DNA of 64,000 nt from contig NZ_CP012196.1 in the NCBI RefSeq assembly GCF_001190745.1, positions 124,001-188,000 on the forward strand, read 5' to 3'. Positions 27,022-35,667 of this stretch are shown in pieces. This DNA is from Campylobacter gracilis. GTDB lineage: Bacteria; Campylobacterota; Campylobacteria; Campylobacterales; Campylobacteraceae. The position numbers were made by a program, and so were the translations under genes. Position 1 is the stretch's first letter; each line of letters starts with the position of its first letter. A model generated the notes under the pieces. That model did not search any database and was not told the DNA's origin. It was given only the letters and a program-made list of their open reading frames with translations.

Positions 27022-28584
27022 ATGAGACTTGAGCGTATCGGCGAGGGCTCGGCACTGATCGCGCGCATAGAGGCGATCAACGTCGCGGCGTTCCCCGAAA
27101 TCGAGCGTATCAGCATAAAAAATTTCTTAAAAATGTCGCGCAAAGGACAGCTTGAAATCGCGGCGATTTTCGAGGATTTTACTGCCCTGGTCGCTGGCGG
27201 CGCGGCTGATAAACATCACGCGGCGGCGGGTAAGAGCTTTGAGGTATCAAATTTAACGAGTAAAAATTTCAAAGTACAGGCGAACGCAAGATCAGAAGCG
27301 CTAAATTTGAAGCGAGATCGAGACGGCGGGTGCGACGATGCGGCGCATGAGAATTTTAAGGCGGCGAATTCAAAGAGCGAAAATTTTAAAACGGACGATC
27401 TGGCTGGTAAAAGTTGCGGTATGCAGGGCGCAGCGAACGAGAATTTATGCGTGCGCGGGCAAAATTTCGGCGCGACGGATCGAAAATACGGCGCTTTAGA
27501 CTGGAATTTTGATGCGGCGAATTTGGGCGCTTCGATTCAGGACCTTGAAACGGCGGATCAAAAATTCGGCGCCGCGGAGGCGAGCTCGCAAAATACGGAT
27601 CAGAGTTGTGGCGCAAGGACCTCCGCTCTTTCGAACGTTATAAATTCTATCCACGATGAAGCGGCGCAGCGAGATTTTTGCGGAACGGCGGGGCAAGACT
27701 TCGTAAGCTGCGCGGCGCAAAATTTAAACGGCGAGGAGCTCGTTGGGTTTTGCGTCTATAGGACCGAGCAAACCTACAAGCGCGCGGTTTTGCACCACAA
27801 ACAGCCGCCGCCTCGATTAAATGCGGATAAAATTTTAAAATCCAAAGCCCATAGCGGCGCGGAATTCGCTTGTAATGCGGGATCTTTCGGCGCTGCGAGT
27901 AATGAAATTTCAGATTTAAGTGCTGGCGACGGGACTTTGGGCGCGGGCCAAGGGCTAGCGAGCGATAATATAAAACGTGCGGACGGCGATTTAAAGCAGG
28001 CAAGTGCGGAAGAAATTCTATATCGCGGTGCCACGACAGATAAAATTTCAAATGTGAGCGCGCACGGCAAAATTCTACCGAGCGCCACGGAGAGCGAAAT
28101 TTTATCCGATGCCGCAAGGGGAAAGATTTTGTGCTACGATGAGAGCGAGATTTCGCACCGCGATGAAAGTAAAATTTCGCGTTGCAAAAAAAGCGAATAC
28201 TCAAGCGGCAAGCAGGGCGAGTTTTTTTATGTAGCGTACCTTGCGATCGATACGAAATTCCGCGGGCTAGGGCTTGGCTCAAAGCTGCTCGCGCTCATCA
28301 CCGAGCAAAATCCGCGCGCGCAAATCGTCCTTGACGTCGAGCCGCCGCACGAGGATGCGTCCAATCTCGCGCAGCGCCTGCGCCGCATAGAATTCTACGG
28401 CAGGCACGGCTTTAGACGCTGTGGCAAGTTTTTCAACTACGCGGGGCTGAGCTTCGAGATCCTTGCTAAGCCGCCGCTAAGCGCGCCGCAGCAGGGGTTT
28501 GACGTAGCGAGCTTCGTGAAATTTATCGGCGCGGGCAATAAATTTAGATTTAAAATCACCGACGCGCCGCTATACAAAAACTAA
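27022..28584 (+). CDS. GNAT-family acetyltransferase with two very large inserts
   Basis: 520 residues where the family normally has about 150-200. Residues 1-60 give the first strand and helix (LIARIEAINVAAFPEIERIS and LEIAAIFEDFTALVAGG). Residues about 60-235 are low-complexity (KNFKVQANARSEALNLKRD and similar). EELVGFCVYRTEQTYK supplies the next strand, then about 262-398 is a second insert rich in short Lys-Ile-Leu/Ser motifs. From about 399 the acetyl-CoA site resumes normally: VAYLAIDTKFRGLGLGSKLL, then EFYGRHGFRRCG. The core is thus a complete GNAT fold interrupted in its loops. The target is unknown. No frameshift breaks the 1.56-kb frame. The ribosome-binding site is AAGGAGGGCAA. Confidence 0.8.
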   Translation: MRLERIGEGSALIARIEAINVAAFPEIERISIKNFLKMSRKGQLEIAAIFEDFTALVAGGAADKHHAAAGKSFEVSNLTSKNFKVQANARSEALNLKRDRDGGCDDAAHENFKAANSKSENFKTDDLAGKSCGMQGAANENLCVRGQNFGATDRKYGALDWNFDAANLGASIQDLETADQKFGAAEASSQNTDQSCGARTSALSNVINSIHDEAAQRDFCGTAGQDFVSCAAQNLNGEELVGFCVYRTEQTYKRAVLHHKQPPPRLNADKILKSKAHSGAEFACNAGSFGAASNEISDLSAGDGTLGAGQGLASDNIKRADGDLKQASAEEILYRGATTDKISNVSAHGKILPSATESEILSDAARGKILCYDESEISHRDESKISRCKKSEYSSGKQGEFFYVAYLAIDTKFRGLGLGSKLLALITEQNPRAQIVLDVEPPHEDASNLAQRLRRIEFYGRHGFRRCGKFFNYAGLSFEILAKPPLSAPQQGFDVASFVKFIGAGNKFRFKITDAPLYKN

Positions 28585-28676
28585 TGTAAAAGCCCGAATT
28601 CAGCCTCATCTGCGACGATACGTTTTATAGAATTTTCTCCGTAGCGATCCTTGCGTTTTTTTGCATTTTTATCTCT

Positions 28677-29273
28677 TTGGACATCGGTGGATCGGGGGAG
28701 CTGTTTTACACGGACAGTCCGCTACGCTCGCAGCGAGCCAAATCTAGCTTGACGATCGTTTTTGTGTTTTTAGCGTTACTTTATCTGCGAAGCGGTAGCA
28801 AAGAGGCGGCACGCGTGGAATTTGACGAGCTTAAAATATCCTTTCGCAGAGGGCTAGACAAATACGATCTTATGCTTGGATGCGTCGATCTGATAGAGCT
28901 GTCGCTCGGCTTCGTGCGGACGTTTCGCGTGCCGTTTATAAGCTACGAGCGGTTTTTGAAACTGCAAGAAATTTTAAAATTCTTGCTTCTTTTCGCATAC
29001 GTCGCGGGCGTGTTTTTGACGATCAAATTCGGCTTTGCCGAGGCTGCGATCTATGCAGCGGCGGGCATTTTTGCGATTTTGATCGCTTCAAAGCTCGTAG
29101 TCGCGCGAAGGCTAGACGGACGAGTGGGGCTACGACTGCGCGACTGCCTGCTACTGCGCGGGAGGGACGATACGGGCGCGGTGGTATTTTTTTGCATCCG
29201 TCCTAGCCGCGCCGAGCGTGAGGCTTTACGCATATATTTCTTGAAAAATTTCAGCTACGACATTAAGGCGTGA
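28677..29273 (+). CDS. Small membrane protein of unknown function, uncertain start
   Basis: The TTG at 28677 gives 198 residues with hydrophobic segments at about 26-40 (LTIVFVFLALLYL) and 100-140 (LKFLLLFAYVAGVFLTI, AAIYAAAGIFAILIA). The same frame is open back to 28590 and encodes another hydrophobic helix (IFSVAILAFFCIFISLD), so the real protein probably starts earlier. The only upstream ATG in frame (28584) is followed directly by TAA. No ribosome-binding site precedes the TTG. The family is not recognised; it may be co-transcribed with the GNAT gene. Confidence 0.5.
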   Translation: MDIGGSGELFYTDSPLRSQRAKSSLTIVFVFLALLYLRSGSKEAARVEFDELKISFRRGLDKYDLMLGCVDLIELSLGFVRTFRVPFISYERFLKLQEILKFLLLFAYVAGVFLTIKFGFAEAAIYAAAGIFAILIASKLVVARRLDGRVGLRLRDCLLLRGRDDTGAVVFFCIRPSRAEREALRIYFLKNFSYDIKA

Positions 29274-29345
29274 AATTTTTCGGTTTTCAGCGTAAAATTT
29301 AGACCCGCGGGGTAGAATTACAAAAATTTTTACACGGAGCAAACA

Positions 29346-29960
29346 ATGAAAAATTTCTTTCTAGCCGCAATAGTTTGCGCGCTTTTTAGCGGTTGCGCAT
29401 ACGAAGCGCAGTTTAATCAAAACGCCGATGTGGCGCCGTTTGATGACACTATAAGCGCGACTAACGCCATGCAAAGCGCGCTCATTTATATCCCTAGCGA
29501 GCTAATGGGGACGAAAAGCTACGCCGCAAGCTCGAAGCTAGGCAGAGACGATGAGCTTAAAATCGATGTCGGCGAGTTCGTCGCAGGCGAGGCAAAGCGC
29601 TTCTTTGGCACCTACCTAAGGCGCGTGAGCGTCACCGACGACGAAAAAGCGCTGCAAGGCAAAGGGCTCGTCATCGCACCCGAGCTTAGCTCATTCGGCT
29701 TTGGCTTTTACAGCTCCGACGGCATCGACGTTTCGGCAAAGCCCTATGTGCGCTACAATCTACGTCTAAAAATGTTTAAAAACGGAAAGCCGATCTACAA
29801 CCAAAATATAGCCGTAAACGAGCGCAACTTCGGCGAGGAGGAATTCTTCGGCGGCGGTCAGGGCTCATACGCGCAGATCGGCGGGATCTTTCAAAAATCT
29901 ATGGCGAATGATTACGCCGTACACGCTAGAGAGATTTTGGACGTAATCAACGATAACTAA
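29346..29960 (+). CDS. Lipoprotein of unknown function
   Basis: 204 residues. The N terminus MKNFFLAAIVCALFSGC is a lipoprotein signal with lipidation at Cys17. The rest is a soluble periplasmic domain with alternating beta segments (LVIAPELSSFGFGFYSSDG and YVRYNLRLKMFKNGKPIYN), a pattern seen in outer-membrane-associated assembly or transport lipoproteins, but no family is recognised. It has an ACACGGAGCAAAC ribosome-binding site and a TAGAAT -10 candidate near 29313. Confidence 0.75.
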   Translation: MKNFFLAAIVCALFSGCAYEAQFNQNADVAPFDDTISATNAMQSALIYIPSELMGTKSYAASSKLGRDDELKIDVGEFVAGEAKRFFGTYLRRVSVTDDEKALQGKGLVIAPELSSFGFGFYSSDGIDVSAKPYVRYNLRLKMFKNGKPIYNQNIAVNERNFGEEEFFGGGQGSYAQIGGIFQKSMANDYAVHAREILDVINDN

Positions 29961-30093
29961 TCGTGCTCGCGCCTTTGTGCGTGGTAAGCGGCATCTGGTC
30001 GATTATTTTTGCCCGCCGTCTTGTGGTAGAATTTGTCGCGGCGATCTTACGGCATGCGCTTGCGGATCGTTGCGCATAAGCTCTATCTAGCGA

Positions 30094-30099
30094 TATAAT
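30094..30099 (+). promoter_or_regulatory. Possible promoter before a structured intergenic element
   Basis: TATAAT with TTGCGC 18 bases upstream. Transcription from here would begin about 30106 and run through the nested stem at 30134-30218. Confidence 0.35.
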
Positions 30100-30133
30100 T
30101 AACATGGCTTTAAAGCTCCCATAGACGCGTTTT

Positions 30134-30218
30134 CTTGCGGGATTTACTCATTTGCGGCATTAAATCCTTTTGATGCCGAGTTTGCCGGCGCTCTAGGCAT
30201 CAAATTTAATCCCGCAAG
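30134..30218 (+). ncRNA. Candidate structured RNA element (nested stems)
   Basis: CTTGCGGGATT at 30134-30144 pairs perfectly with AATCCCGCAAG at 30208-30218. Inside it TTTGATGCC at 30169-30177 pairs perfectly with GGCATCAAA at 30196-30204. An alternative pairing, GCGGCAT near 30154 with ATGCCG near 30173, competes with the inner stem. Nested perfect stems of 11 and 9 pairs in a noncoding stretch suggest a folded transcript: a small RNA, a leader element for the damaged gene at 30357, or a large terminator of the lipoprotein gene. It matches no riboswitch class I know. Confidence 0.35.
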
Positions 30219-30356
30219 CTGGGTTAAATTCCGTAAAATCACGTTATGAAATTAACTTGGTAGCCCATATTTAAGTGCAGTAAGCCGATAAATTCCGCAC
30301 TTTGGCATATCGCCTAATTCCGTTTTTTAGGGCTAAGCTCCGCAAATAAACTTTTC

Positions 30357-30740
30357 ATGTTCGTTGCTGCACTTGTATAAAATTCCATATTCGCGGCACC
30401 AAGCTGTGATAATGTTCAGCTCAAAGCGGTCGTGGAAGGTATCAATAAGAGTGCGCCGATGCGAGTCGACGAGATTACCACATTAACGGGTGCTGAGTGC
30501 AAGGATGGTAGCTTCATCTATAACTACGAGCTAAATGACGGCATGGGAATGAAATTTGACAGTGTCGGAAATGATCAAAAAACCGTGATACAAAATGTCA
30601 TAGATAGCCAAAATAAGCAAATTTTTTGCAATCAGATGAAGGTAATGCATCCGCTAATAAACAGCGCGATATGGAGCTATAAGATAAAAAGTGGCGAAGA
30701 ATTTATAAGGGTAGAATTTAAGCCTAGCGACTGCAAGTAG
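30357..30740 (+). pseudogene. Broken secreted-protein gene, paralogue of the gene at 31315
   Basis: An ATG at 30357 begins MFVAALV and then meets TAA at 30378-30380; the same frame continues NSIFAAPSCDNVQLKAVVEG and on to the stop at 30740. The interrupted segment looks like a signal peptide ending at Ala-Ala-Pro, so a Tyr or similar codon has probably become TAA. The downstream part aligns with the intact minus-strand gene at 31315-31797: INKSAPMRVDEITTLTGAEC versus INEGAPRRIDDVTTLKGAAC. Expression could only restart at GTG 30432, which lacks a signal peptide. The two copies lie in opposite orientation about 600 bases apart. Confidence 0.7.
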
Positions 30741-31314
30741 GGCTTGCGCGAGATTTAAAATTTAGCGCGGCGTGAGCCTTTGCCTGCTCGCCCGCGCCGA
30801 ATTCGCTTAAAATTTATCCGCTTCGCTTTCGATTTCGCCTGTGCAAAAGTAACATGTTAAAATCTCTGCTTGACTTTTACTGCGCCGCCGCGTATAGCAT
30901 GGCGCGGATCAGCGTGTATTTCGCCATCACAAAGCGCTAAAACGCGCCAAGTCCTTTTTAAGCCGCGATCTAATGCGTCAGGTTCTGCCAGTGGCGTTTT
31001 TCATTAAAATTTGACTATTTCACGCGGAATTATATCTATGTAGCAGCGCAAACACCGCGTAAAGCTTTCGCGCGAAATTCTATAATTTGCGCGGAATTTT
31101 ATTTGAAACAGCATCATAGATTTTGGGTCAAAATTTTATGATTTATTACGCTGCATTTGCAGCGATAAAATCTTGCTAAATTTTATCCGCGACCTGCTCG
31201 CATAAAATTCTGCGTCAAACCATAAGCTTGCTCACAAGCTTGTAGATGTGTCAGCCGCCAATGTGCCGCCACACAAAACGCGACTCATCAAATGCCTCGC
31301 TTGGGTTTTAAAAT
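30741..31314. other. Intergenic stretch, no gene recognised
   Basis: About 570 bases between the broken and intact paralogues. It holds many AAATTT, GAATTT and AAATTC hexamers and small hairpins such as GCTGCATTTGCAGC near 31150, but no gene that I can support. Confidence 0.45.
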
Positions 31315-31797
31315 TCACCGTTCGCAGCTATTTTTATCAAGCTTTAGCTGTATCGGCGGCAAGCCCTCTATCTCGTAATTTAACACCATCGTTTTGCCAA
31401 GCTCCCGCAGGCGCCGCGAAAAATCCGCGCCGCAAAAGCTGGCCTTCGCCTTGGCAAACAGCATCTCTTTTAAAATTTCCGTATCGCCCGCGTCCAGCGC
31501 GCTAAGATCTAAATTTGGCGAGCTATTTAGCGCGTAATCGTATATGAAGCTACCCCCTTCGCATGCGGCGCCTTTTAAAGTCGTAACATCGTCGATCCTG
31601 CGCGGCGCGCCCTCGTTTATCCGCACTAGCGCATCTCGCACCTGCTTGCTTTCGCAGAAGTTTCGCTCTAGCTCGCCACGTTTTTTCTCCGCATAAAATT
31701 CCATCGCCACATTTGCCAAAATTCCGATTCCAAAAAGCACTAGCAAAATTTTAATCGGCTTATTTAGCCGCGCGCTTAAGCTTTGCGCATCCATCAT
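31315..31797 (-). CDS. Membrane-anchored small protein, paralogue of the broken gene at 30357
   Basis: 160 residues from the ATG at 31797, which overlaps the methyltransferase stop (ATGA) and follows GAAAGGGCGCG. A single N-terminal membrane helix (IKILLVLFGIGILANVAM) is followed by a periplasmic domain with four cysteines (NFCESKQ, GAACEGGS, SFCGADF, NSCER) that could form two disulfides. The function is not recognised. The paralogue has a cleavable-type signal instead of an anchor. The gene is coupled to the upstream methyltransferase. Confidence 0.7.
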   Translation of the reverse strand: MMDAQSLSARLNKPIKILLVLFGIGILANVAMEFYAEKKRGELERNFCESKQVRDALVRINEGAPRRIDDVTTLKGAACEGGSFIYDYALNSSPNLDLSALDAGDTEILKEMLFAKAKASFCGADFSRRLRELGKTMVLNYEIEGLPPIQLKLDKNSCER

Positions 31798-32882
31798 CGC
31801 GCCCTTTCGCAGCACAGCAGCGTGTGTCCGACGCCCAGCCCGTCGTGGATACGAGAAATTTTAAGCCCGGCGCGCTGCGCAAATTTAATCATATCGTCCG
31901 AGTGATAAATTTTGCTATTGCCGTTTGCCATCGCAGCGAAATACACGCTGATCTGCGTCATGCTATACGCGGCGGTTTCGTAGCGCTGCCTGTCCCAAAA
32001 CGGCTCCAAAATATAAAGCCGCGCCTGCTCGCTCATCGACTTCGCCGCGCGCGCGAGGATGCTTACGATCTGCTCCTCTGCAAAGCAGTCCAAAAACTGA
32101 CTGAGCCAGATCGCGTCAAAGCCGCGCGGAAAGCGCGTAGCTGGATCTAGCAGATCGGCCGCAAGCCCGTCTATGCGCTCTGCACCCTTCGCGCCTGCGA
32201 CGGCGTCTTTCATCATTGAAATTTGCCCCGCGAGATCCATTATCGTGATGCGCACATTTTCGTCGTAGCCCACGCACCGCTTAGCAAAGCGCCCCGTATT
32301 GCCGCCTACGTCCAAAATTTTATCCGTCTTTCGCGAGAAAATGATCTTTAGCGCAGGCTCAAACGCCAAATCCGAATAAAAATGATCAAACGCGAGCCAG
32401 CTCTTGCGCACATGCGGCGGCAGATGCGAAAGCGCCTCGTAGATCGTAGCCCACTGCCCAAAAACCTTTAGCCCCTCGGGCTTACCCGATTTTAGCGTCT
32501 CTTCGAGCCTAAATAGCCCCTCGTAGCACACGTCGTGGATAAAGTCCATATCCACGCCGACGAGCTCGTCGGTGAGTAGAAAATACCCCGCCTTGCTAAG
32601 CCTAAATTTCTCGCCGCACAGCAGCACCGTGCCGATGCTAAGCGAGCTTTCCAAAAGCAGCTTTACGGCGTATTCACTAAGCGAGAGTTTCTGCGCGATC
32701 TCACTTATGCTTAGCCCGTCCCGCGCCTCATTAAGCGCGCTTAAAATTCCAAATTTTTTCATCAGTCGCGAGACTTGAAAGACCACCGGCGCAAAGGCGA
32801 TCTTATTCGCCGTCCGCTGCGCCTCGCCCGCGCTTTGACGCTCGGCGCCGTAGCGGTCTAAAAGCTGTTTGGGAAGTTTCAT
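31794..32882 (-). CDS. SAM-dependent O-methyltransferase, winged-helix dimer type
   Basis: 362 residues. An N-terminal winged-helix dimerisation domain (GLSISEIAQKLSLSEYAVKLLLESSL) is followed by a Rossmann methyltransferase domain with the SAM loop KILDVGGNTGRFAKRC and the acidic IMDLAGQ strand. This is the arrangement of the plant/bacterial type 2 O-methyltransferases and relatives in aryl-polyene and other pathways. No pathway genes flank it, so the substrate cannot be named. The His catalytic base of true O-methyltransferases is not evident near WLSQFLDCFAEEQ. Confidence 0.75.
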   Translation of the reverse strand: MKLPKQLLDRYGAERQSAGEAQRTANKIAFAPVVFQVSRLMKKFGILSALNEARDGLSISEIAQKLSLSEYAVKLLLESSLSIGTVLLCGEKFRLSKAGYFLLTDELVGVDMDFIHDVCYEGLFRLEETLKSGKPEGLKVFGQWATIYEALSHLPPHVRKSWLAFDHFYSDLAFEPALKIIFSRKTDKILDVGGNTGRFAKRCVGYDENVRITIMDLAGQISMMKDAVAGAKGAERIDGLAADLLDPATRFPRGFDAIWLSQFLDCFAEEQIVSILARAAKSMSEQARLYILEPFWDRQRYETAAYSMTQISVYFAAMANGNSKIYHSDDMIKFAQRAGLKISRIHDGLGVGHTLLCCERAR

Positions 32883-33085
32883 TTTTGATCCTGCTTATGT
32901 AAATTTCGCAAAATTTTAGCAAAAAATTCTAACTTTTCTTGCGCCCGCTAAGAATTTGCGCGTATCTTAGAATTTTGCGATGAAATTTTAAAATTCCGTC
33001 TTAAAATTTATGGAATTTTAGTTAAAATCCTTCTATCAAAATTTCGCGTAAAAGCTTTGCGAAAATGTCAAATTTAGGAGAATCC

Positions 33086-34093
33086 TTGAAGCTTCAAATG
33101 TCCTTGATGTCGGTTGCCTGCGTCGTAATCATCCTGGCTGGCCTTAAAGCCGCGCAGGCTATCGTCGTGCCATTTTTGCTAGCTATTTTCATCACGGTGC
33201 TCGTATCGCCGCTGGTGCTTTATGTCCAAAAGATCCGCGTCGGGCGTGTTTTTAGCTTCCTCATCATCACTTTCGCTTTCGTGGCGATTATAGTGTTTTT
33301 CGGTGCGGTCATCTTTGATGCGATCAAGGAATTTTCAGCGCGCCTGCCCGAGCTTCAAGCAAAATTTGAAGAGGTGCTAGGAGGCGTGAGTGCGAAGCTC
33401 TCTCGATTCGGCATAGAGCTTAACGCCGCAAACCTAGGCATCGATCCGAGCGAAGCCGCCGCGCAGCTATCTGCACTACTGCGCAAAACAGGCTCGATAG
33501 TCTCGACGGGATTTTTCATTTTTATAATGGTTTCATTTATGGTCTTTGAAAGCTCCGTGATCGACGAAAAAATCCGCTATTTTTCGCAAAGTAGCCGTGC
33601 TACGCATACTTTTGTGAAGAAATTTGCCTCCAGCCTCAAAAAATATCTGCTAATCAAAACTATCGCTTCAGCTTGCACCGGCGCGCTGATCGGACTTGGA
33701 TTATGGGCGCTCGGAGTTCCTTATGCCGCACTGTGGGGGATTTTAGCTTTCGTGCTAAATTTCATCCCCACCATTGGCTCGATCGTAGCGGTCTTTCCGA
33801 CACTTTTCGTGACATTAGCTACGATGGATATAAGCTCTAGCATCTGGACTATCGCAATCTATTTGGTCGTAAACGTAGCGATCGGAAATATCATCGAGCC
33901 GCGATTTTTAGGGCAAGGGCTCGGGCTTTCTACAATCAGCGTGCTTGCGGGGCTGCTGCTGTGGGGCTTTGTGCTTGGTATCGGCGGGCTATTTTTGGCT
34001 GTGCCGCTTACGATGAGCTTGCAAATCGCGCTTGCCTCAAACGACAAAACACGCTTCATTGCGACTCTATTAAGCAACAAGGTCGAAAGATAA
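33086..34093 (+). CDS. AI-2E/PerM-family membrane transporter
   Basis: 335 residues from the TTG at 33086, which has AGGAG five bases upstream; an ATG at 33065 in frame would add seven residues but lacks a ribosome-binding site. About eight hydrophobic segments with a soluble loop after the third (EFSARLPELQAKFEEVLGG) and the conserved C-terminal half (GVPYAALWGILAFVLNFIPTIGS, IEPRFLGQGLGLS) define the family. Members have been linked to autoinducer-2 export or sodium/proton exchange; the substrate here is unknown. A 16-base palindrome lies directly after the stop (34098-34113). Confidence 0.85.
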   Translation: MKLQMSLMSVACVVIILAGLKAAQAIVVPFLLAIFITVLVSPLVLYVQKIRVGRVFSFLIITFAFVAIIVFFGAVIFDAIKEFSARLPELQAKFEEVLGGVSAKLSRFGIELNAANLGIDPSEAAAQLSALLRKTGSIVSTGFFIFIMVSFMVFESSVIDEKIRYFSQSSRATHTFVKKFASSLKKYLLIKTIASACTGALIGLGLWALGVPYAALWGILAFVLNFIPTIGSIVAVFPTLFVTLATMDISSSIWTIAIYLVVNVAIGNIIEPRFLGQGLGLSTISVLAGLLLWGFVLGIGGLFLAVPLTMSLQIALASNDKTRFIATLLSNKVER

Positions 34094-34194
34094 AGCGAAA
34101 TTCCGCGGAATTTTAAAATTCTATAAATTTTAGCTTGAGCGTGCTCAAGAGTATTTTTATCTCTTTTAGATAAAATCCGCCCAAAGGATCAAAT

Positions 34195-34554
34195 ATGACT
34201 AGCGAAAAATTTATTTACGAAGTAAACACGGTGACGAAATTTATCCAAATTTACTGCGATGGCAAGCATGCGGATGCGCCTAAAAGAGATGGTGCCGTGC
34301 TTCATGACTACAAAGACGATAGGGGGCTCGTGCAAACGCACTTTCATCTCTGTAGCGACTGCGAGCGGATGCTGTGTTACGCCTACGCGCGACTAGGCGC
34401 CTGCCCGCATACCGAAAAGCCGCGCTGTCACCACTGCCCGCATCCGTGCTACGAGCGTGAAATGTGGGTAAATATGGCTAAGATGATGAAATATAGCGGC
34501 ATGAAGCTTGGGCTTACGAAGATAAAAAAGCTTTTTTCGTTTAAAAAAAGCTAA
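34195..34554 (+). CDS. YgbA-like, nitrous-oxide-stimulated-promoter family protein
   Basis: 119 residues. The cysteine array LCSDCERMLCYAYARLGACP followed by CHHCPHPCYEREMWVNMAKMM is the hallmark of the YgbA (nitrous oxide-stimulated promoter) family, whose E. coli member is induced by NO and aids growth after nitrosative stress. The clustered cysteines could bind zinc or an iron-sulfur cluster; this is inference. The gene stands alone with its own leader. Confidence 0.8.
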   Translation: MTSEKFIYEVNTVTKFIQIYCDGKHADAPKRDGAVLHDYKDDRGLVQTHFHLCSDCERMLCYAYARLGACPHTEKPRCHHCPHPCYEREMWVNMAKMMKYSGMKLGLTKIKKLFSFKKS

Positions 34555-34808
34555 CTTGCGTGGGCAATTTAGCTTGAGTTTGCGGGTAAAATTTATATCT
34601 GCAAACCCGCTTCATCTCTACACAAAAAAGTATAAAAAAGCAGCGTGAGAACAAGCGCAAAAAAGATATAAAAATCAATCAAAATACTAAATCTTAGCGC
34701 CTAAAATTCTGCCTTGCAAACGCAAATCCTCCGCAATCCTTGATAATAAATAATTAAATTTGAGTTTATAGTTTTAAGTTAGAATTGTGCCCAATCAAAG
34801 GAGAAAAT

Positions 34809-35585
34809 ATGAAGGTCATTACCATCGCGGTCGTTAACGGCAGGGTCGTAAACGAAAAGGAATTAATCGCGTCTATCGCCGATTATGACGATTTTACCGC
34901 GGTTGCCGAACAACTCCGCAAAGGGCTAAAATCGAGGTATTTTACATCTAGAGAGCATGCGAGGATCTACAAAAAAATCAGCGTCGAGACGGGCTTTAGG
35001 CGCGTGCGATTCGACTACAAGCCATATAAAGATAAAATTTCAAACCTTATCGCCGAGGGCTACACCGTCAAGGCGATCCTAAAAAAGATCGGCGAGGAGG
35101 ACGAAGCGTTCAAAAACGCCGTTACTGCGCCCGGGCTTACGCACTTCATCTCCGTTACATTCAAAGATGAAAAAACAAGACTTCGCGCAACCGCAAAAAA
35201 AAGCGAAGATTTCTTATACGCATATCGCTTCGAGATCAAGAAAATGCACTTCCAAGGCGTTAGCAATAAAGAAATTTTAAAATATATGAAGGCTCATTAC
35301 GAAAAAGATTTTGCCAAAGTAAGCGAGCGCGATCTGGCGAATTTTATCGAGGCAAACGCGGTGTTAGATACCGACCGCAAACTCTCGCTGTATAAAAAGC
35401 CGAGCCTTTACGATCCGCATTTTAGCGAGATTATGAAGCTTTACGCAAGCGGTATGCGAGTCTATGACATCTGGAAGACGCTTAAAGCCAAATACCCCGA
35501 GCTAGCCAAGCTTCAGGCGCCGAGCCTTTATCAGTTCATCGCAAACAACGCCCTTGGCAAAGCTAAATATATGCAAAAAGACTGA
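34809..35585 (+). CDS. Protein with three helix-turn-helix-like repeats, function unknown
   Basis: 258 residues from the ATG at 34809, which follows CAAAGGAGAAAAT; an upstream in-frame GTG at 34785 is not used because it precedes the ribosome-binding site. After a beta-rich N terminus, three repeats of about 40 residues appear near 80-120, 140-182 and 205-250. Each has a Gly turn, a helix and a closing Phe-Ile: IAEGYTVKAILKKI ... HFI, FQGVSNKEILKYMK ... NFI, YASGMRVYDIWKTLK ... QFI. The first helix pair of each looks like a DNA-binding HTH. Charge is strongly positive. A TAGAAT -10 candidate is at 34770. No family recognised. Confidence 0.7.
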   Translation: MKVITIAVVNGRVVNEKELIASIADYDDFTAVAEQLRKGLKSRYFTSREHARIYKKISVETGFRRVRFDYKPYKDKISNLIAEGYTVKAILKKIGEEDEAFKNAVTAPGLTHFISVTFKDEKTRLRATAKKSEDFLYAYRFEIKKMHFQGVSNKEILKYMKAHYEKDFAKVSERDLANFIEANAVLDTDRKLSLYKKPSLYDPHFSEIMKLYASGMRVYDIWKTLKAKYPELAKLQAPSLYQFIANNALGKAKYMQKD

Positions 35586-35667
35586 TATGCCTGCGCTTTT
35601 TGTAAATTTTACTTTCAAATTTAAAATTTCGCCGCGATAAAGATCGATGAAAGTCGGTGAAATTTCT

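Noticed and set aside
27386-28282. Long minus-strand open frames inside the GNAT gene
   Set aside because: They are antisense shadows of GC-biased low-complexity codons, Arg/Ser-rich, without start signals.
30741-31314. Mobile element between the two paralogues
   Set aside because: No transposase fragment, terminal inverted repeats or target duplication could be seen.
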